A DNA stretch of 61,198 nt, taken from the NCBI RefSeq assembly GCF_019038395.1, contig NZ_JAGFXZ010000019.1, positions 1 through 61,198 on the forward strand. Reading direction: 5' to 3'. Under the pieces are notes generated by a model that saw only the letters and a list, made by a program, of their open reading frames with translations, searched no databases and was not told where the DNA came from. Origin of the DNA: Acinetobacter sp. BY419. Its GTDB lineage: Bacteria; Pseudomonadota; Gammaproteobacteria; Pseudomonadales; Moraxellaceae. This document shows, piece after piece, positions 1 to 9,471 of the stretch. The position numbers were made by a program, and so were the translations under genes. The stretch's first letter is position 1. Every line of letters starts with the position of its first letter.

Positions 1-6
1 AAAGGC

Positions 7-33
7 TTGTCTTAAGGAGAAAAAATTTATAAT
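7..33 (+). promoter_or_regulatory. Promoter of tRNA-Val
   Basis: A TTGTCT hexamer (7-12) and a perfect TATAAT (28-33) are 15 bases apart, and the tRNA begins 13 bases after the -10 box. The same layout precedes the tRNA-Leu genes near 58.9, 59.6 and 60.1 kb, which supports it as a real promoter despite the short spacer. Confidence 0.65.
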
Positions 34-46
34 ATGCCTGCATCCT

Positions 47-123
47 AGGTGTATAGCTCAGTTGGTTAGAGCGCTACGTTGACATCGTAGAGGTCTCCAG
101 TTCGAGTCTGGATATACCTACCA
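47..123 (+). tRNA. tRNA-Val (anticodon GAC)
   Basis: This is a complete cloverleaf of 77 nt including the encoded CCA. The acceptor arm AGGTGTA pairs with TATACCT, with one G-T pair. The anticodon stem CTACG/CGTAG encloses the loop TTGACAT, which places GAC at positions 34-36 and reads GUC valine codons. The T arm carries TTCGAGT. A strong terminator follows directly, so it is a single-gene transcription unit. Confidence 0.95.
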
Positions 124-131
124 AGATTCCC

Positions 132-161
132 AAAAGCCCATTCTTTGAATGGGCTTTTTTT
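132..161 (+). terminator. Rho-independent terminator after tRNA-Val
   Basis: The arms AAAAGCCCATTC and GAATGGGCTTTT are perfect inverted repeats around a 3-base loop and are followed by a run of T. It begins 9 bases after the tRNA CCA end. Confidence 0.85.
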
Positions 162-241
162 ATTGCCTTATAAAAATATGTTAATTTTTATTTCATTCAT
201 ATTTCCGCCACGACTGAACTAAATATTAAATATAAGAGCAT

Positions 242-320
242 CCTCTTCAAAGCATTCATAAGAGGAGAGACGGTATTTGCAAATACTCTTAACACCAAAA
301 TCAAAGCTTTCATAAAGCTT
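242..320. repeat. Three short inverted repeats in the tRNA-Val/phosphoesterase gap
   Basis: The 330-base gap before the next gene has no reading frame of note. It holds CCTCTT/AAGAGG (242-265), a perfect 14-base palindrome GTATTTGCAAATAC (273-286), and AAGCTTT-cat-AAAGCTT (304-320). None has a T-run. They could be operator sites for the downstream gene or chance structures in AT-rich DNA; the sequence does not decide. Confidence 0.35.
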
Positions 321-455
321 AAGATTTAAATTAAGTTTAAAGTATTGATCAGCAAATTGTTTAAATTATGGCTCGTCTTTTATTCCGATCTAAATAAATT
401 TAAAGCATAATCAAAGGGGTTTATTCTGTTTTTAGACTTAATGCAGGATGCATAA

Positions 456-1493
456 ATGAAGTATTCATTTATACAGCAGGCTTTCACTGGTCCCGTTGAT
501 GTCGTAGGGGATATTCATGGTGAGATTGCCGCGCTGGAACAACTAATCGGGGTATTGGGATATGACCGGCATGGCCGCCATCCGGAACAGCGAAAACTGA
601 TTTTTGTCGGTGATCTGTGTGATCGGGGGCAAGACAGTATTGCGGTGATTAAACGGATTAAACAGTTGGTAGATCAAGGCTATGCACAATGTGTGATTGG
701 CAATCATGAACTCAACCTTTTAACCAATACATTGCGAGAAGGCAATGGCTGGTTTTTTGGTTCACCACATCAGGATGATATTCAATCTTTTGAATCGATC
801 CGAGCTTCAGCTACGGATCGACAATGGATTCTGGATTTTTTAAATAGCTTACCGGTGGCATTGGAATCGGATCAGCTGCGTGTTGTGCATGCATGCTGGC
901 ATCAGCCATCAATTGATCAGTTACATAGTTCTAGTTTTTCTTCGCTTGGAGAAGCGTATGATTATTTTGTCCAGCGCACAGCATTAGATCTGCAAACTTT
1001 AGGTATCAATGCATTAATTCAGAAAGAACAACTACGCTATCAACATCAGTTTAAAGACCCAGCTGCAAGCTTGCCATTACTTCCACATCTCGCAGAAAAA
1101 GAGCTGCGTGAGCAAATGCAGAATCCTGTTCGGGTCATTACTTCCGGTGCGGAAAAGATCGCCTTAGAACCCATCTATGCCGGTGGAAGGTGGCGAATGA
1201 TCGACCGTGTGCCATGGTGGGACAGTTATACAGATCAAATTCCAGTAGTGACTGGACATTATTGGCGGAACTTTAAAACTACTGAAGAAAAAACCGGTTT
1301 ATTTGAATCGATTGATGCATTGCAATGGTACGGACAGCAAAAAAACGTATTTTGTGTGGACTATTCGGTGGATAAACGTTATCTCGATCGTCAACAGGGA
1401 GTTGCATTCAGACATCGACTTGGCGCCTTAAGATTTCCAGAAAATATCCTGAGTTTTGAAGATGGCACTCAGTATTCAGTTCAACGCTTCTGA
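456..1493 (+). CDS. Metallophosphoesterase (calcineurin-like, PrpE/ApaH type)
   Basis: A 345-aa protein with the full metal-site signature of calcineurin-like phosphoesterases: GDIHGE (residues 18-23), GDLCDRG (52-58) and GNHE (82-85), with a C-terminal TGHYWRN supplying a late GH motif. The family hydrolyses phosphoesters with a two-metal centre; the spacing resembles diadenosine-tetraphosphatase or PrpE-type enzymes, but the substrate cannot be assigned. It is longer than ApaH (about 280 aa), with extra C-terminal sequence. There is no signal peptide, so it is cytosolic. AGGA lies about 10 bases before the ATG. It stands alone between terminators. Confidence 0.85.
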   Translation: MKYSFIQQAFTGPVDVVGDIHGEIAALEQLIGVLGYDRHGRHPEQRKLIFVGDLCDRGQDSIAVIKRIKQLVDQGYAQCVIGNHELNLLTNTLREGNGWFFGSPHQDDIQSFESIRASATDRQWILDFLNSLPVALESDQLRVVHACWHQPSIDQLHSSSFSSLGEAYDYFVQRTALDLQTLGINALIQKEQLRYQHQFKDPAASLPLLPHLAEKELREQMQNPVRVITSGAEKIALEPIYAGGRWRMIDRVPWWDSYTDQIPVVTGHYWRNFKTTEEKTGLFESIDALQWYGQQKNVFCVDYSVDKRYLDRQQGVAFRHRLGALRFPENILSFEDGTQYSVQRF

Positions 1494-1538
1494 GAAAAGA
1501 CCAAGAATATAAGTTCTGATTAGCAATTTTCTGATATA

Positions 1539-1567
1539 AAAAAAGCAGCTTTTCTGGCCGCTTTTTT
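1539..1567. terminator. Bidirectional terminator between phosphoesterase and osmC-like gene
   Basis: The arms AAAAAAGC (1539-1546) and GCTTTTTT (1560-1567) give a hairpin with T-runs in both directions. It separates two convergent genes. Confidence 0.7.
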
Positions 1568-1582
1568 CATAAAGTCTAGGTT

Positions 1583-2005
1583 TTATTCTGCTTCGATAAT
1601 TTCATAATCATGGGTAATTTCAACCCCACCATCAGACAGCATTTTACTGGCAGAGCAATATTTTTCAGCAGAAAGTTCTACGGCTTTTGCCACCTGTTTT
1701 TCTTTAATGGCTTTGCCGGTGACGACAAAATGTAAATGAATTTTCGTGAAAACTGCCGGAATTGTATCCGCTCGTTCAGCCTTTAATTCGCAACGCACAT
1801 CGATAATGTCCTGGCGGGCTTTCTTTAAAATAGTGACAATATCAAAAGATGCACAACCACCCAGACCGGTTAAAAGCAGTTCCATTGGACGGGGGCCACG
1901 GTTTTCACCGCCGTATTCCGCTGAGCCATCCATGATAACTGTATGACCACTTTGAGTTTTTGCTTCAAAAGCAACATTCTCTAACCAATGAACGCTTGTT
2001 TGCAT
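1583..2005 (-). CDS. OsmC family protein (YhfA-like)
   Basis: A 140-aa protein of typical OsmC/Ohr length. The two family cysteines are present at C51 (in LTGLGGCASFD) and C117 (in SAEKYCSAS); in Ohr/OsmC enzymes this pair reduces organic hydroperoxides. The sequence looks more like the YhfA branch, whose substrate is not known. It is transcribed away from crp, with a shared 147-base promoter region. The same osmC-like/crp divergence is known from E. coli (yhfA-crp) and Pseudomonas (next to vfr), which supports both assignments. Confidence 0.88.
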   Translation of the reverse strand: MQTSVHWLENVAFEAKTQSGHTVIMDGSAEYGGENRGPRPMELLLTGLGGCASFDIVTILKKARQDIIDVRCELKAERADTIPAVFTKIHLHFVVTGKAIKEKQVAKAVELSAEKYCSASKMLSDGGVEITHDYEIIEAE

Positions 2006-2090
2006 TGCAACTACCTAAAAAAAGCTATAAATTTGTCAAGTAACTGTACACTAACATAAATTGGGTTGATACGGAATTTCAATCCTACTG

Positions 2091-2105
2091 TGTGACAAGT
2101 TCACA
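2091..2105. promoter_or_regulatory. CRP-like palindrome in the osmC/crp intergenic region
   Basis: TGTGA-CAAGT-TCACA is an inverted repeat with the two canonical CRP half-sites but a 5-base spacer; the classical site has 6. It lies 48 bases before the crp ATG and between the divergent genes, so autoregulation is plausible. The sequence shows the palindrome; binding is inference. Confidence 0.45.
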
Positions 2106-2152
2106 TTAGGTCTTGTGCGATCTATAAATTATCCATAATCGGAACCGTAAGC

Positions 2153-2860
2153 ATGACTTCAAACTTTTCACAATTAAGCACTGATGCGCTTTCTCCGGGG
2201 CAATTACCTGAATCCGTGAAAGCGCTGTTAAAACGTGCATATATTAATCGTTATCCAAAACGTACTACGATCATTGATGCAGGATCAGAATCTAAATCTT
2301 TGTATTTAATTCTGAAGGGGTCTGTATCTATTATTCTTCGTGAAGATGATGATCGTGAAATTGTCGTTGCATATTTAAATCCAGGGGACTTCTTTGGGGA
2401 AATGGGCCTATTCGAGGTAAATCCACAACGTACTGCGGAAGTTCGTACCCGCGATGTGTGTGAAATTGCCGAAATTACCTATGAAAACTTTCATGAAATT
2501 AGCAAGCAATATCCTGATCTGAGCTATGCAGTATTTGCTCAGCTGGTACGCCGCCTGAAAAATACCACACGTAAAGTGACTGATCTGGCGTTTATTGATG
2601 TTTCAGGCCGTATTGCCCGTTGCCTGATTGACCTGTCTTCCCAGCCTGAAGCGATGATTTTGCCGAATGGCCGTCAGATCCGTATCACCCGTCAGGAAAT
2701 TGGCCGTATTGTTGGCTGTTCCCGCGAAATGGTGGGGCGTGTACTCAAGACTCTTGAAGAGCAGGGCATGATTGAAACTGATGGTAAAGCCATTTTGATT
2801 TTTGACGTTTCTCTGGACGCAGAGCCTGAGACCGTCACAGCCGGCGCCATCAACGAATAA
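2153..2860 (+). CDS. crp: Crp/Vfr-family cAMP-responsive regulator
   Basis: A 235-aa CRP-family transcription factor. The N-terminal cyclic-nucleotide domain (about 35-140) has the cAMP pocket FGEMGLF (residues 81-87) and PQRTAEV (91-97), matching the Glu-72 and Arg-82 region of E. coli CRP, so the ligand is probably cAMP. A long C-helix follows. The helix-turn-helix ITRQEIGRIVGCSREMVGRV (178-197) is near identical to the CRP/Vfr recognition region. It has about 15 extra N-terminal and 15 extra C-terminal residues relative to E. coli CRP. A CRP-like palindrome upstream suggests autoregulation. Vfr of Pseudomonas is the closest functional model. Confidence 0.92.
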   Translation: MTSNFSQLSTDALSPGQLPESVKALLKRAYINRYPKRTTIIDAGSESKSLYLILKGSVSIILREDDDREIVVAYLNPGDFFGEMGLFEVNPQRTAEVRTRDVCEIAEITYENFHEISKQYPDLSYAVFAQLVRRLKNTTRKVTDLAFIDVSGRIARCLIDLSSQPEAMILPNGRQIRITRQEIGRIVGCSREMVGRVLKTLEEQGMIETDGKAILIFDVSLDAEPETVTAGAINE

Positions 2861-2864
2861 TCCA

Positions 2865-2902
2865 GATAAAAAAAGCAAATCTCCGGATTTGCTTTTTTTA
2901 TC
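2865..2902. terminator. Bidirectional terminator after crp
   Basis: Perfect 17-base arms (2865-2881 and 2886-2902) lie around a 4-base loop, with A-rich and T-rich flanks. It follows the crp stop codon within 5 bases. Confidence 0.9.
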
Positions 2903-3032
2903 GTTATTAGCCAATGCATAAAAATTTAGAACAAGCTTCTCAGAAAAGATGATTTAAGTCACCTCTATAATTTCGATAGGCTATAAGCCCACTTGATATC
3001 AATTCACTGAATAAAATTCACAGGAAGTTTTT

Positions 3033-4082
3033 ATGCAATTCAGACCATTGGCGGATACTGGCATTCTTTTACCAGAAATTTGTTTGGGCACTATGACCTT
3101 TGGTGAACAGAACACGCAAGAACAGGCTTTTCAACAACTGGATTATGCTCTGGATCAGGGACTGTATTTCTGGGATACCGCAGAAATGTATCCTGTTCCG
3201 CCTAAACCTGAAACACAAGGTGCCACCGAGCGCATCATTGGGAACTGGATAGCTTCCCGCGGTGGCCGTGACAAACTTTTTTTAGCTTCAAAAATTGCTG
3301 GACCTTCACAAGGCGGTAGCCATATCCGTGATGGAAAAACCCGGTTTGTTACAGATGAAATTTCAGCAGCGATTGACCAGTCATTGTCGCGCCTGCAAAC
3401 GGACTATATTGATATGTATCAATTACATTGGCCGCAACGTCCAACCAATTTCTTTGGCAAGCTGGGTTATGGCAATGCTGAAGCGGCAGAAGATCGTGCA
3501 GTGACCGATCTTGAAGAAACCCTGATCGCCTTGCAGGATGAAATTAAAAATGGCCGTATCCGTTATATTGGGCTTTCCAATGAAACCCCGTGGGGTACGA
3601 TGAAATTTCTGCATCTGGCAGAAAAACTGGGTCTAAGTAAATTTGTCAGTGTACAAAATCCCTATAATCTGCTGAACCGTACTTATGAAATCGGCATGTC
3701 AGAAATTGCCCGATATGAAGGTGTGGGCTTATTGGCATATTCACCTCTGGCATTTGGTTATCTGACCGGCAAATTCCGTCATGGTGCGCGTCCTGCAAAT
3801 GCGCGGGTAACATTGTTCTCGCGCTTTAGTCGCTATAGTAATCCGGAAAGTGAATGGGCGACCGAGCAATATGCCCAGCTGGCAGAACAGCATGGTTTAA
3901 GTCTCACTCAATTGTCTTTGGCCTTTATCAAGCAGCAGTTCTTCGTGACCAGTACCATTATTGGCGCGACCAACCTGGATCAGCTCAAAGAAAATATTCA
4001 GGCATTTGAAATTGATCTGTCGGACGATGTCCTTAAAGGTATTGACGATATTCACCGCCAGCAGCCGAATCCCGCACCTTAA
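3033..4082 (+). CDS. Aldo/keto reductase (Tas-like)
   Basis: A 349-aa NADP(H)-dependent aldo/keto reductase. The catalytic tetrad is readable: Asp48 and Tyr53 in FWDTAEMY, Lys87 in LASKIAG and His132 in YQLHWP. The insert after Tyr53 (PVPPKPETQG) and the overall length match the E. coli Tas subgroup rather than the short 280-aa AKRs. It should be a cytosolic (beta/alpha)8 barrel reducing aldehydes or ketones; the physiological substrate is unknown. AGGAAG lies just before the ATG. It is a single gene with terminators on both sides. Confidence 0.9.
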   Translation: MQFRPLADTGILLPEICLGTMTFGEQNTQEQAFQQLDYALDQGLYFWDTAEMYPVPPKPETQGATERIIGNWIASRGGRDKLFLASKIAGPSQGGSHIRDGKTRFVTDEISAAIDQSLSRLQTDYIDMYQLHWPQRPTNFFGKLGYGNAEAAEDRAVTDLEETLIALQDEIKNGRIRYIGLSNETPWGTMKFLHLAEKLGLSKFVSVQNPYNLLNRTYEIGMSEIARYEGVGLLAYSPLAFGYLTGKFRHGARPANARVTLFSRFSRYSNPESEWATEQYAQLAEQHGLSLTQLSLAFIKQQFFVTSTIIGATNLDQLKENIQAFEIDLSDDVLKGIDDIHRQQPNPAP

Positions 4083-4113
4083 ATAAAATACCCTCGAAAT
4101 GAGGGTATTTTAT
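4083..4113. terminator. Terminator after the aldo/keto reductase gene
   Basis: ATAAAATACCCTC (4083-4095) pairs perfectly with GAGGGTATTTTAT (4101-4113) around a 5-base loop. It overlaps the end of the stop codon region and works on either strand. Confidence 0.85.
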
Positions 4114-4249
4114 TAGCCTAGGCTTGAGCTGAACTTTAAATAAAATAATTTGAATTATTACTCTTGAAAACCACTAGAACTATACCAATATTATTACTGA
4201 TATTTGTCTCATAATATAAATTAAGTTTTTGAAAAATATATATAAATGA

Positions 4250-4280
4250 ATTGAATTTTTTAGCGCTCGTCCCCATATAT
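4250..4280 (+). promoter_or_regulatory. Sigma-32-type heat-shock promoter of clpB
   Basis: ATTGAAT (4250-4256), a 14-base spacer, and CCCCATATAT (4271-4280) match the RpoH consensus CTTGAAA-N13-14-CCCCATNT in spacing and in all -10 positions. It lies 38 bases before the clpB start. clpB is a classical RpoH target, and rpoH itself is at 33.6 kb. Confidence 0.75.
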
Positions 4281-4317
4281 TTTTCAAATAGAATATTTGT
4301 GCTGAGGAATAACAAGA

Positions 4318-6897
4318 ATGCGTTTTGAAAAATTTACCAATCGCTTACAGCAAACTCTTTCTGATGCCCAATCGTTGGCAATGAGCAGGGATCATACCTC
4401 TATTGAGGGGATTCATATCTTGGCTACCTTGATGGATGAAGCCTCCAATGTCAGCTTGCTGCAACAGGCCGGAGCGAATCTGCGGGAGCTGCAAACCAAA
4501 CTGGAAACAGCACTCAGTGATGCTGCAACGCTGACCAATCCGTCCGCAGATATTAATCTCAGTCCTGAAGCGGCAAAAGTTTTACATCTGGCAGACAGTT
4601 ATGCCCAAAAAGCCGGAGATGAATTCCTTTCAACAGACTGGGTGCTGTTGGCACTGGCAGAAACAGGAAATACCAAAAAATTATTAAACAGTGCTGGAGT
4701 AAAGGCAGAAACTTTACGTCAGATTATCAATCAATTTCGAGGTGATGAAAAAGTCATGAGCAATAATCATGAAGATCAGCGTGATTCACTGAATAAGTAC
4801 ACCATCGATTTAACTGAACGTGCTTTGGCAGGCAAGCTTGACCCTGTGATTGGACGTGATGATGAAATCCGCCGTACCATTCAGGTCTTGTCACGCCGTA
4901 CTAAAAATAACCCGGTACTCATTGGTGAGCCAGGGGTGGGTAAAACGGCAATTGTCGAAGGTCTGGCACAGCGTATTATCAATGGTGAAGTACCTGAAGG
5001 ACTCAAAGGCAAGCGTGTTTTATCGCTAGATCTGGGTTCTTTGTTGGCCGGTGCAAAATACCGCGGCGAGTTTGAAGAACGCTTAAAAGCCGTTCTAAAA
5101 GATATTGCCAAACATGAAGGCGAAGTCATCCTGTTTATTGACGAATTGCATACGCTGGTGGGTGCCGGTAAAAGTGATGGTGCGATGGATGCCGGCAATA
5201 TGCTGAAACCTGCATTGGCACGTGGTGAATTGCGCTGTGTAGGTGCGACGACTCTGGATGAATACCGTAAGTATATTGAAAAAGATGCTGCCCTTGAGCG
5301 CCGTTTCCAAAAAGTGCTGGTGGATGAACCGAGCGTGGAAGACACGATCGCCATTCTCCGTGGTCTGAAAGATCGTTATGCAACGCATCATGGTGTACAA
5401 ATTCTGGATTCTGCGATTATTGCAGCGGCAAAAATGTCACATCGTTATATTACCGATCGCCAGTTGCCCGATAAAGCCATTGACCTGATTGATGAAGCGG
5501 CATCCCGTATTAAAATGGAACTAGATTCCAAACCTGAAGCTTTAGATAAACTGGAACGCCGTCTGATTCAATTGAAAATGCAGCTTGAAGCCGTGAAAAA
5601 AGATGAGGATAGCGGTGCCAAAGGCGAGATCAAGCATCTGACCCAACAGATTGAAACGGTCGAGAAAGAGTACCAGGATCTGGAAGAAATCTGGCGTGCA
5701 GATAAAGCCTTGGTGGCAGGCAATAAAGATATCCAGGTCAAGCTGGATCAGGCACGTATAGCGCTGGACAAGGCACAGCGTGAAGGTGATCTGGCGGAAG
5801 CAGCACGTTATCAGTATGGCGTGATTCCCGAATTGCAAAAGCAGCTAGAGCGCATTGAAGCGGCTGAGGAAAGCGAGTCGCCAAAACTGTTGCGTGACAA
5901 GGTCACCGAGAATGAAATTGCGGAAGTCGTCAGTGCGGCAACCGGTATTCCTGTCGCGAAGATGCTGCAAGGCGAACGTGACAAATTGCTGCATATGGAA
6001 GAATTTCTTCATAAACGTGTAGTGGGTCAAGATGAAGCCGTGGTGGCCGTATCCAATGCTGTGCGACGTTCACGTGCTGGCCTGTCTGATCCTAACCGGC
6101 CAAGTGGTTCATTTCTGTTCCTTGGACCGACAGGTGTGGGTAAAACAGAATTGACCAAAGCCTTGGCAAACTTCCTGTTTGATAGTGACGATGCCATGAT
6201 CCGGATCGACATGTCCGAATTTATGGAAAAACACTCGGTAAGCCGTCTGGTCGGTGCACCTCCAGGTTATGTGGGCTATGAAGAAGGCGGGGTACTTACC
6301 GAAGCCGTGCGCCGTAAACCATATAGCGTACTCTTATTCGATGAAGTCGAAAAAGCGCATCCAGATGTGTTTAACATCCTGCTACAAGTGCTGGATGATG
6401 GTCGTTTGACTGACTCCCAAGGCCGTGTAGTCGATTTTAAAAATACCGTGATTGTGATGACTTCGAATCTGGGTTCACAAGACGTTCGTGAGTTAGGCGA
6501 AGGCGCAACACGCGAGGAAGTTCGTACAGTGGTGATGAATGCGGTATCTGAGCATTTCCGTCCGGAATTTATTAACCGTATTGATGAAATTGTCGTATTC
6601 CATGCACTAGATAAAGACCAGATTCGTGGTATTGCCGATATTCAGCTGGACCGTTTACGTCAACGCTTGGCCGAACGGGATATGCGCTTGTCGGTAGATG
6701 ATACTGCCTTTGAGCAATTGATTGAGGTCGGTTTTGATCCGCTCTATGGTGCACGTCCACTGAAACGCGCGATCCAGCAACGTATTGAAAATGGGCTGGC
6801 TCAGAAAATTCTAGCAGGAGAATTCCAGCCGGGTGATACGATTCTGGTCAAAGCTGAACATGGAGAGCTGGTTTTTGAGAAAATGAAACTCAGTTAA
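4318..6897 (+). CDS. clpB: ATP-dependent disaggregase ClpB
   Basis: An 859-aa Hsp100 chaperone of full length (E. coli ClpB is 857 aa). Domains in order: N-terminal substrate domain (1-145), first AAA+ module with Walker A GEPGVGKT (203-210), the long coiled-coil middle domain (about 400-530), and the second AAA+ module with Walker A GPTGVGKT (about 603-610) and a D2 C-terminal domain. There is no ClpP-binding IGL loop, as expected for ClpB. With DnaK it pulls proteins out of aggregates. The start at ATG 4318 follows GAGGAATAACAAGA. It is a monocistronic unit with a sigma-32-type promoter. Confidence 0.98.
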   Translation: MRFEKFTNRLQQTLSDAQSLAMSRDHTSIEGIHILATLMDEASNVSLLQQAGANLRELQTKLETALSDAATLTNPSADINLSPEAAKVLHLADSYAQKAGDEFLSTDWVLLALAETGNTKKLLNSAGVKAETLRQIINQFRGDEKVMSNNHEDQRDSLNKYTIDLTERALAGKLDPVIGRDDEIRRTIQVLSRRTKNNPVLIGEPGVGKTAIVEGLAQRIINGEVPEGLKGKRVLSLDLGSLLAGAKYRGEFEERLKAVLKDIAKHEGEVILFIDELHTLVGAGKSDGAMDAGNMLKPALARGELRCVGATTLDEYRKYIEKDAALERRFQKVLVDEPSVEDTIAILRGLKDRYATHHGVQILDSAIIAAAKMSHRYITDRQLPDKAIDLIDEAASRIKMELDSKPEALDKLERRLIQLKMQLEAVKKDEDSGAKGEIKHLTQQIETVEKEYQDLEEIWRADKALVAGNKDIQVKLDQARIALDKAQREGDLAEAARYQYGVIPELQKQLERIEAAEESESPKLLRDKVTENEIAEVVSAATGIPVAKMLQGERDKLLHMEEFLHKRVVGQDEAVVAVSNAVRRSRAGLSDPNRPSGSFLFLGPTGVGKTELTKALANFLFDSDDAMIRIDMSEFMEKHSVSRLVGAPPGYVGYEEGGVLTEAVRRKPYSVLLFDEVEKAHPDVFNILLQVLDDGRLTDSQGRVVDFKNTVIVMTSNLGSQDVRELGEGATREEVRTVVMNAVSEHFRPEFINRIDEIVVFHALDKDQIRGIADIQLDRLRQRLAERDMRLSVDDTAFEQLIEVGFDPLYGARPLKRAIQQRIENGLAQKILAGEFQPGDTILVKAEHGELVFEKMKLS

Positions 6898-6924
6898 GTC
6901 TCGATCCAGTTTATATGTTCCATA

Positions 6925-6956
6925 AAAAGACCCAGTTCAATTGAACTGGGTCTTTT
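6925..6956. terminator. Bidirectional terminator between clpB and rlmKL
   Basis: The 16-base arms 6925-6940 and 6941-6956 form a perfect palindrome, AAAAGACCCAGTTCAA and its complement. It serves the convergent genes clpB and rlmKL. Confidence 0.88.
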
Positions 6957-6994
6957 ATTTTTGACTGGATTTTTTAGCCCCAATCAAGCATTAA

Positions 6995-9199
6995 TTATAC
7001 TTGAGGATGGGTGATTTTCCAGGCGCGGTGAATCTTTTGATTACGCTTGAAATCTGGCCCAATGGTTTCCTGGGTAATTTCTTCGACATCATAGAACGCC
7101 AGAATTTCTTCATCCATCTCAAAGCCGCGATAGTTATTGGAGAAGTACAGGGTACCATCACTGGTTAAACGGTTCATGGCGCGCTTCAGCAAGGATAAAT
7201 GGTCACGCTGTATATCAAAGGTACCGTAGAATTTCTTCGAGTTCGAGAACGTTGGCGGATCAATAAAGATCAGCTCATATTGTTCATGACCTTCTTTCAG
7301 CCATTCAAAACAGTCAGATGCAAAGAACTGGTGCTGTTCATCAGGATGATCTACCGTTAAGCCGTTCAGAACAAAGTTTTCTTTCGACCAGTTTAAGTAG
7401 GTATTTGAAAGATCGACACTGGTCGTACTCGCAGCACCGCCCAGAGCAGCATGTAAACTTGCTGTTGAGGTATAGCTATACAGGTTCAGGAAGTGTTTGC
7501 CTTTCGCCTCTTTAGCAATACGTAAACGCATTTGACGGTGATCCAGGAACAGACCGGTATCCAGATAGTCTGTCAGGTTGACCAGAATCTTGGCTTTGCC
7601 TTCTTGAACGATAAAACGTTTAGACGCAGTACTTTGCTTGGTGTACTGGTTCTTACCTTCCTGACGTGAACGGGTCTTGATAAAGATCGCATCACGGCCT
7701 AAACCGGTAACCGCACGAATCGCTTGCAGTGCCAGATTAAAACGTTTCTTGGCTTTTTCAGGATCAATGGTTTTAGGTGGCGCATATTCTTGTACATGCA
7801 AACGCTCGCCATACAAATCTACTGCGACATTAAAATCAGGTAAGTCTGCATCGTACAGACGTAAACAATGGATCTGTTCCTTGACTGCCCATTTTTTTAG
7901 AGCTTGCATGTTTTTGGTTAGACGGTTGGCAAACTCCATTGCTCCTTCAATCGCTTCAAACTGCTGGGGCTGCCATGTTTCTAAAAATGGACGCACTACC
8001 GCAGCCGGTTTAACCGTACCGAAGCGGATATAAATCGGCAATTTACCATTCATCAAGCGCAGGATTTGCGGATCATTGAAAGCCAGCACATCGGCCTGTT
8101 CCACTTGCGATGCAATCACCGCTGCTTTTTGATTCGGGAAATTCTTTTGCAGTAAAGCTGATAAACCGAGGTATAAAGAACGGTTGTGAGCTTTATCGCC
8201 GAGACGTTCACCATAAGGCGGATTCGTCACGAAGAATACTTTCTTACCTTCCGCATGGAAATCCGGCCAGTCATTTAAAGTACGCTCTTCGATCATGATA
8301 TTGTCGAGAGCAGTTTCAAAACCCGCTGCGATGATATTTTGACGTGTTGCTTTTACTGCTTCCCAGTCCGCATCGAAGGCATAGAATTGAGGTAATGGAT
8401 TTTCCATTGCCGCTTGGTGGCGTTCAGCTGCTTCTGCCTTGATGCTCATCCAGAGTTCATGGTCATGACCATTCCAGCCATTAAAACCGAAACGACGTAC
8501 CAGACCAGGCGCACGGTCAGTCAAAATCATCAGTGATTCGATAATAAATGTACCTGAACCACACATTGGATCGACAATGATGTCCGGATTAATCTGTTTG
8601 AGTTGACCTTTTTGCAGAATCGCAGCAGCCAGGTTTTCCTTGATTGGCGCATCGGTCATAAAGTGGCGATACCCACGTTTATGTAATGAATCGCCAGACA
8701 AGTCCAGGCAGTAAGTATGTTCTTTCTTGCCTGCCAGAATATACATGGTAATTTCTGGCTGTTTGGTGTCGATGCTTGGGCGTTTGCCCACAGCTTCCAT
8801 GAATGAATCTACGACACCATCTTTGGCACGTAAAGTTGCAAACTGGGTATTCACCTTGATATCACGTTCGACATGCAGTCGGATGGCAAATGTACTTTGT
8901 GGTGCAAAAATAAGCGACCAGTCAAAGCTGATTGCACCTTCATATAGCTCTTCTGCTACATCACGGGCATCGTGAGAAAACTCAATTTCATGCGTGTGGA
9001 TCGGCAGCAATACACGTGAAGCCAGGCGTGACCACATGCAAATACGATAAGCATTTTCCAGGGTGCCGTTAAAGATTAAACGGCCTGGAAAACGCTCAAT
9101 ATTCTGAACACCTAAGCCTTGTAGTTCTTCTTCTAATAAGGTTTCCAGACCATCGGCACAGGTGACCCAGTAATTGCTTAAACGTGGAGAGGTATTCAT
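6995..9199 (-). CDS. rlmL: Bifunctional 23S rRNA methyltransferase RlmKL
   Basis: From ATG 9199 this is a 734-aa fusion enzyme (E. coli RlmL is 702 aa). The N-terminal half has a THUMP-like region and an RlmL methyltransferase with the m2G motif NPPYGER (target G2445). The C-terminal half is the RlmK methyltransferase with DPPTFSNS (m7G2069). It acts on the ribosomal large subunit during assembly. The open frame extends 49 codons further to 9346, but that part is hydrophobic and unlike the family. The start MNTSPRLSNYWVTCADG matches where RlmL proteins begin. The ribosome site before 9199 is weak, so the start is not certain. Confidence 0.93.
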   Translation of the reverse strand: MNTSPRLSNYWVTCADGLETLLEEELQGLGVQNIERFPGRLIFNGTLENAYRICMWSRLASRVLLPIHTHEIEFSHDARDVAEELYEGAISFDWSLIFAPQSTFAIRLHVERDIKVNTQFATLRAKDGVVDSFMEAVGKRPSIDTKQPEITMYILAGKKEHTYCLDLSGDSLHKRGYRHFMTDAPIKENLAAAILQKGQLKQINPDIIVDPMCGSGTFIIESLMILTDRAPGLVRRFGFNGWNGHDHELWMSIKAEAAERHQAAMENPLPQFYAFDADWEAVKATRQNIIAAGFETALDNIMIEERTLNDWPDFHAEGKKVFFVTNPPYGERLGDKAHNRSLYLGLSALLQKNFPNQKAAVIASQVEQADVLAFNDPQILRLMNGKLPIYIRFGTVKPAAVVRPFLETWQPQQFEAIEGAMEFANRLTKNMQALKKWAVKEQIHCLRLYDADLPDFNVAVDLYGERLHVQEYAPPKTIDPEKAKKRFNLALQAIRAVTGLGRDAIFIKTRSRQEGKNQYTKQSTASKRFIVQEGKAKILVNLTDYLDTGLFLDHRQMRLRIAKEAKGKHFLNLYSYTSTASLHAALGGAASTTSVDLSNTYLNWSKENFVLNGLTVDHPDEQHQFFASDCFEWLKEGHEQYELIFIDPPTFSNSKKFYGTFDIQRDHLSLLKRAMNRLTSDGTLYFSNNYRGFEMDEEILAFYDVEEITQETIGPDFKRNQKIHRAWKITHPQV

Positions 9200-9471
9200 A
9201 TAATAGAGAGACCAAAAAAGATAAATAAAAAACTGCGCTAAGTTTACCGTATTTTTAAATTGAAAGCTTTTTCTTTTCTCTGAAAGGCCGCGCCATGTAA
9301 TAGAGAAAATAATATTCACGTTATAAATCGATGAACTGGTACGCATTTTGCTCTACTTAAATCGGACAAGGCTGTTACTCGATGGGGAGCGATGACAGCC
9401 TTGTACCTAATTTTATGCTGAGGGACATCCAATGCTAGACAACCAAGTTACACAACCATGACGCTTTTTCA

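Noticed and set aside
4881..5354. A 157-codon frame opposite clpB
   Set aside because: It is a shadow of the clpB codons; composition is Ser/Arg-rich and no ribosome site is present.
9200..9346. The 49-codon N-terminal extension of rlmKL
   Set aside because: Family proteins begin near ATG 9199; the extension is AT-rich with no conserved look.
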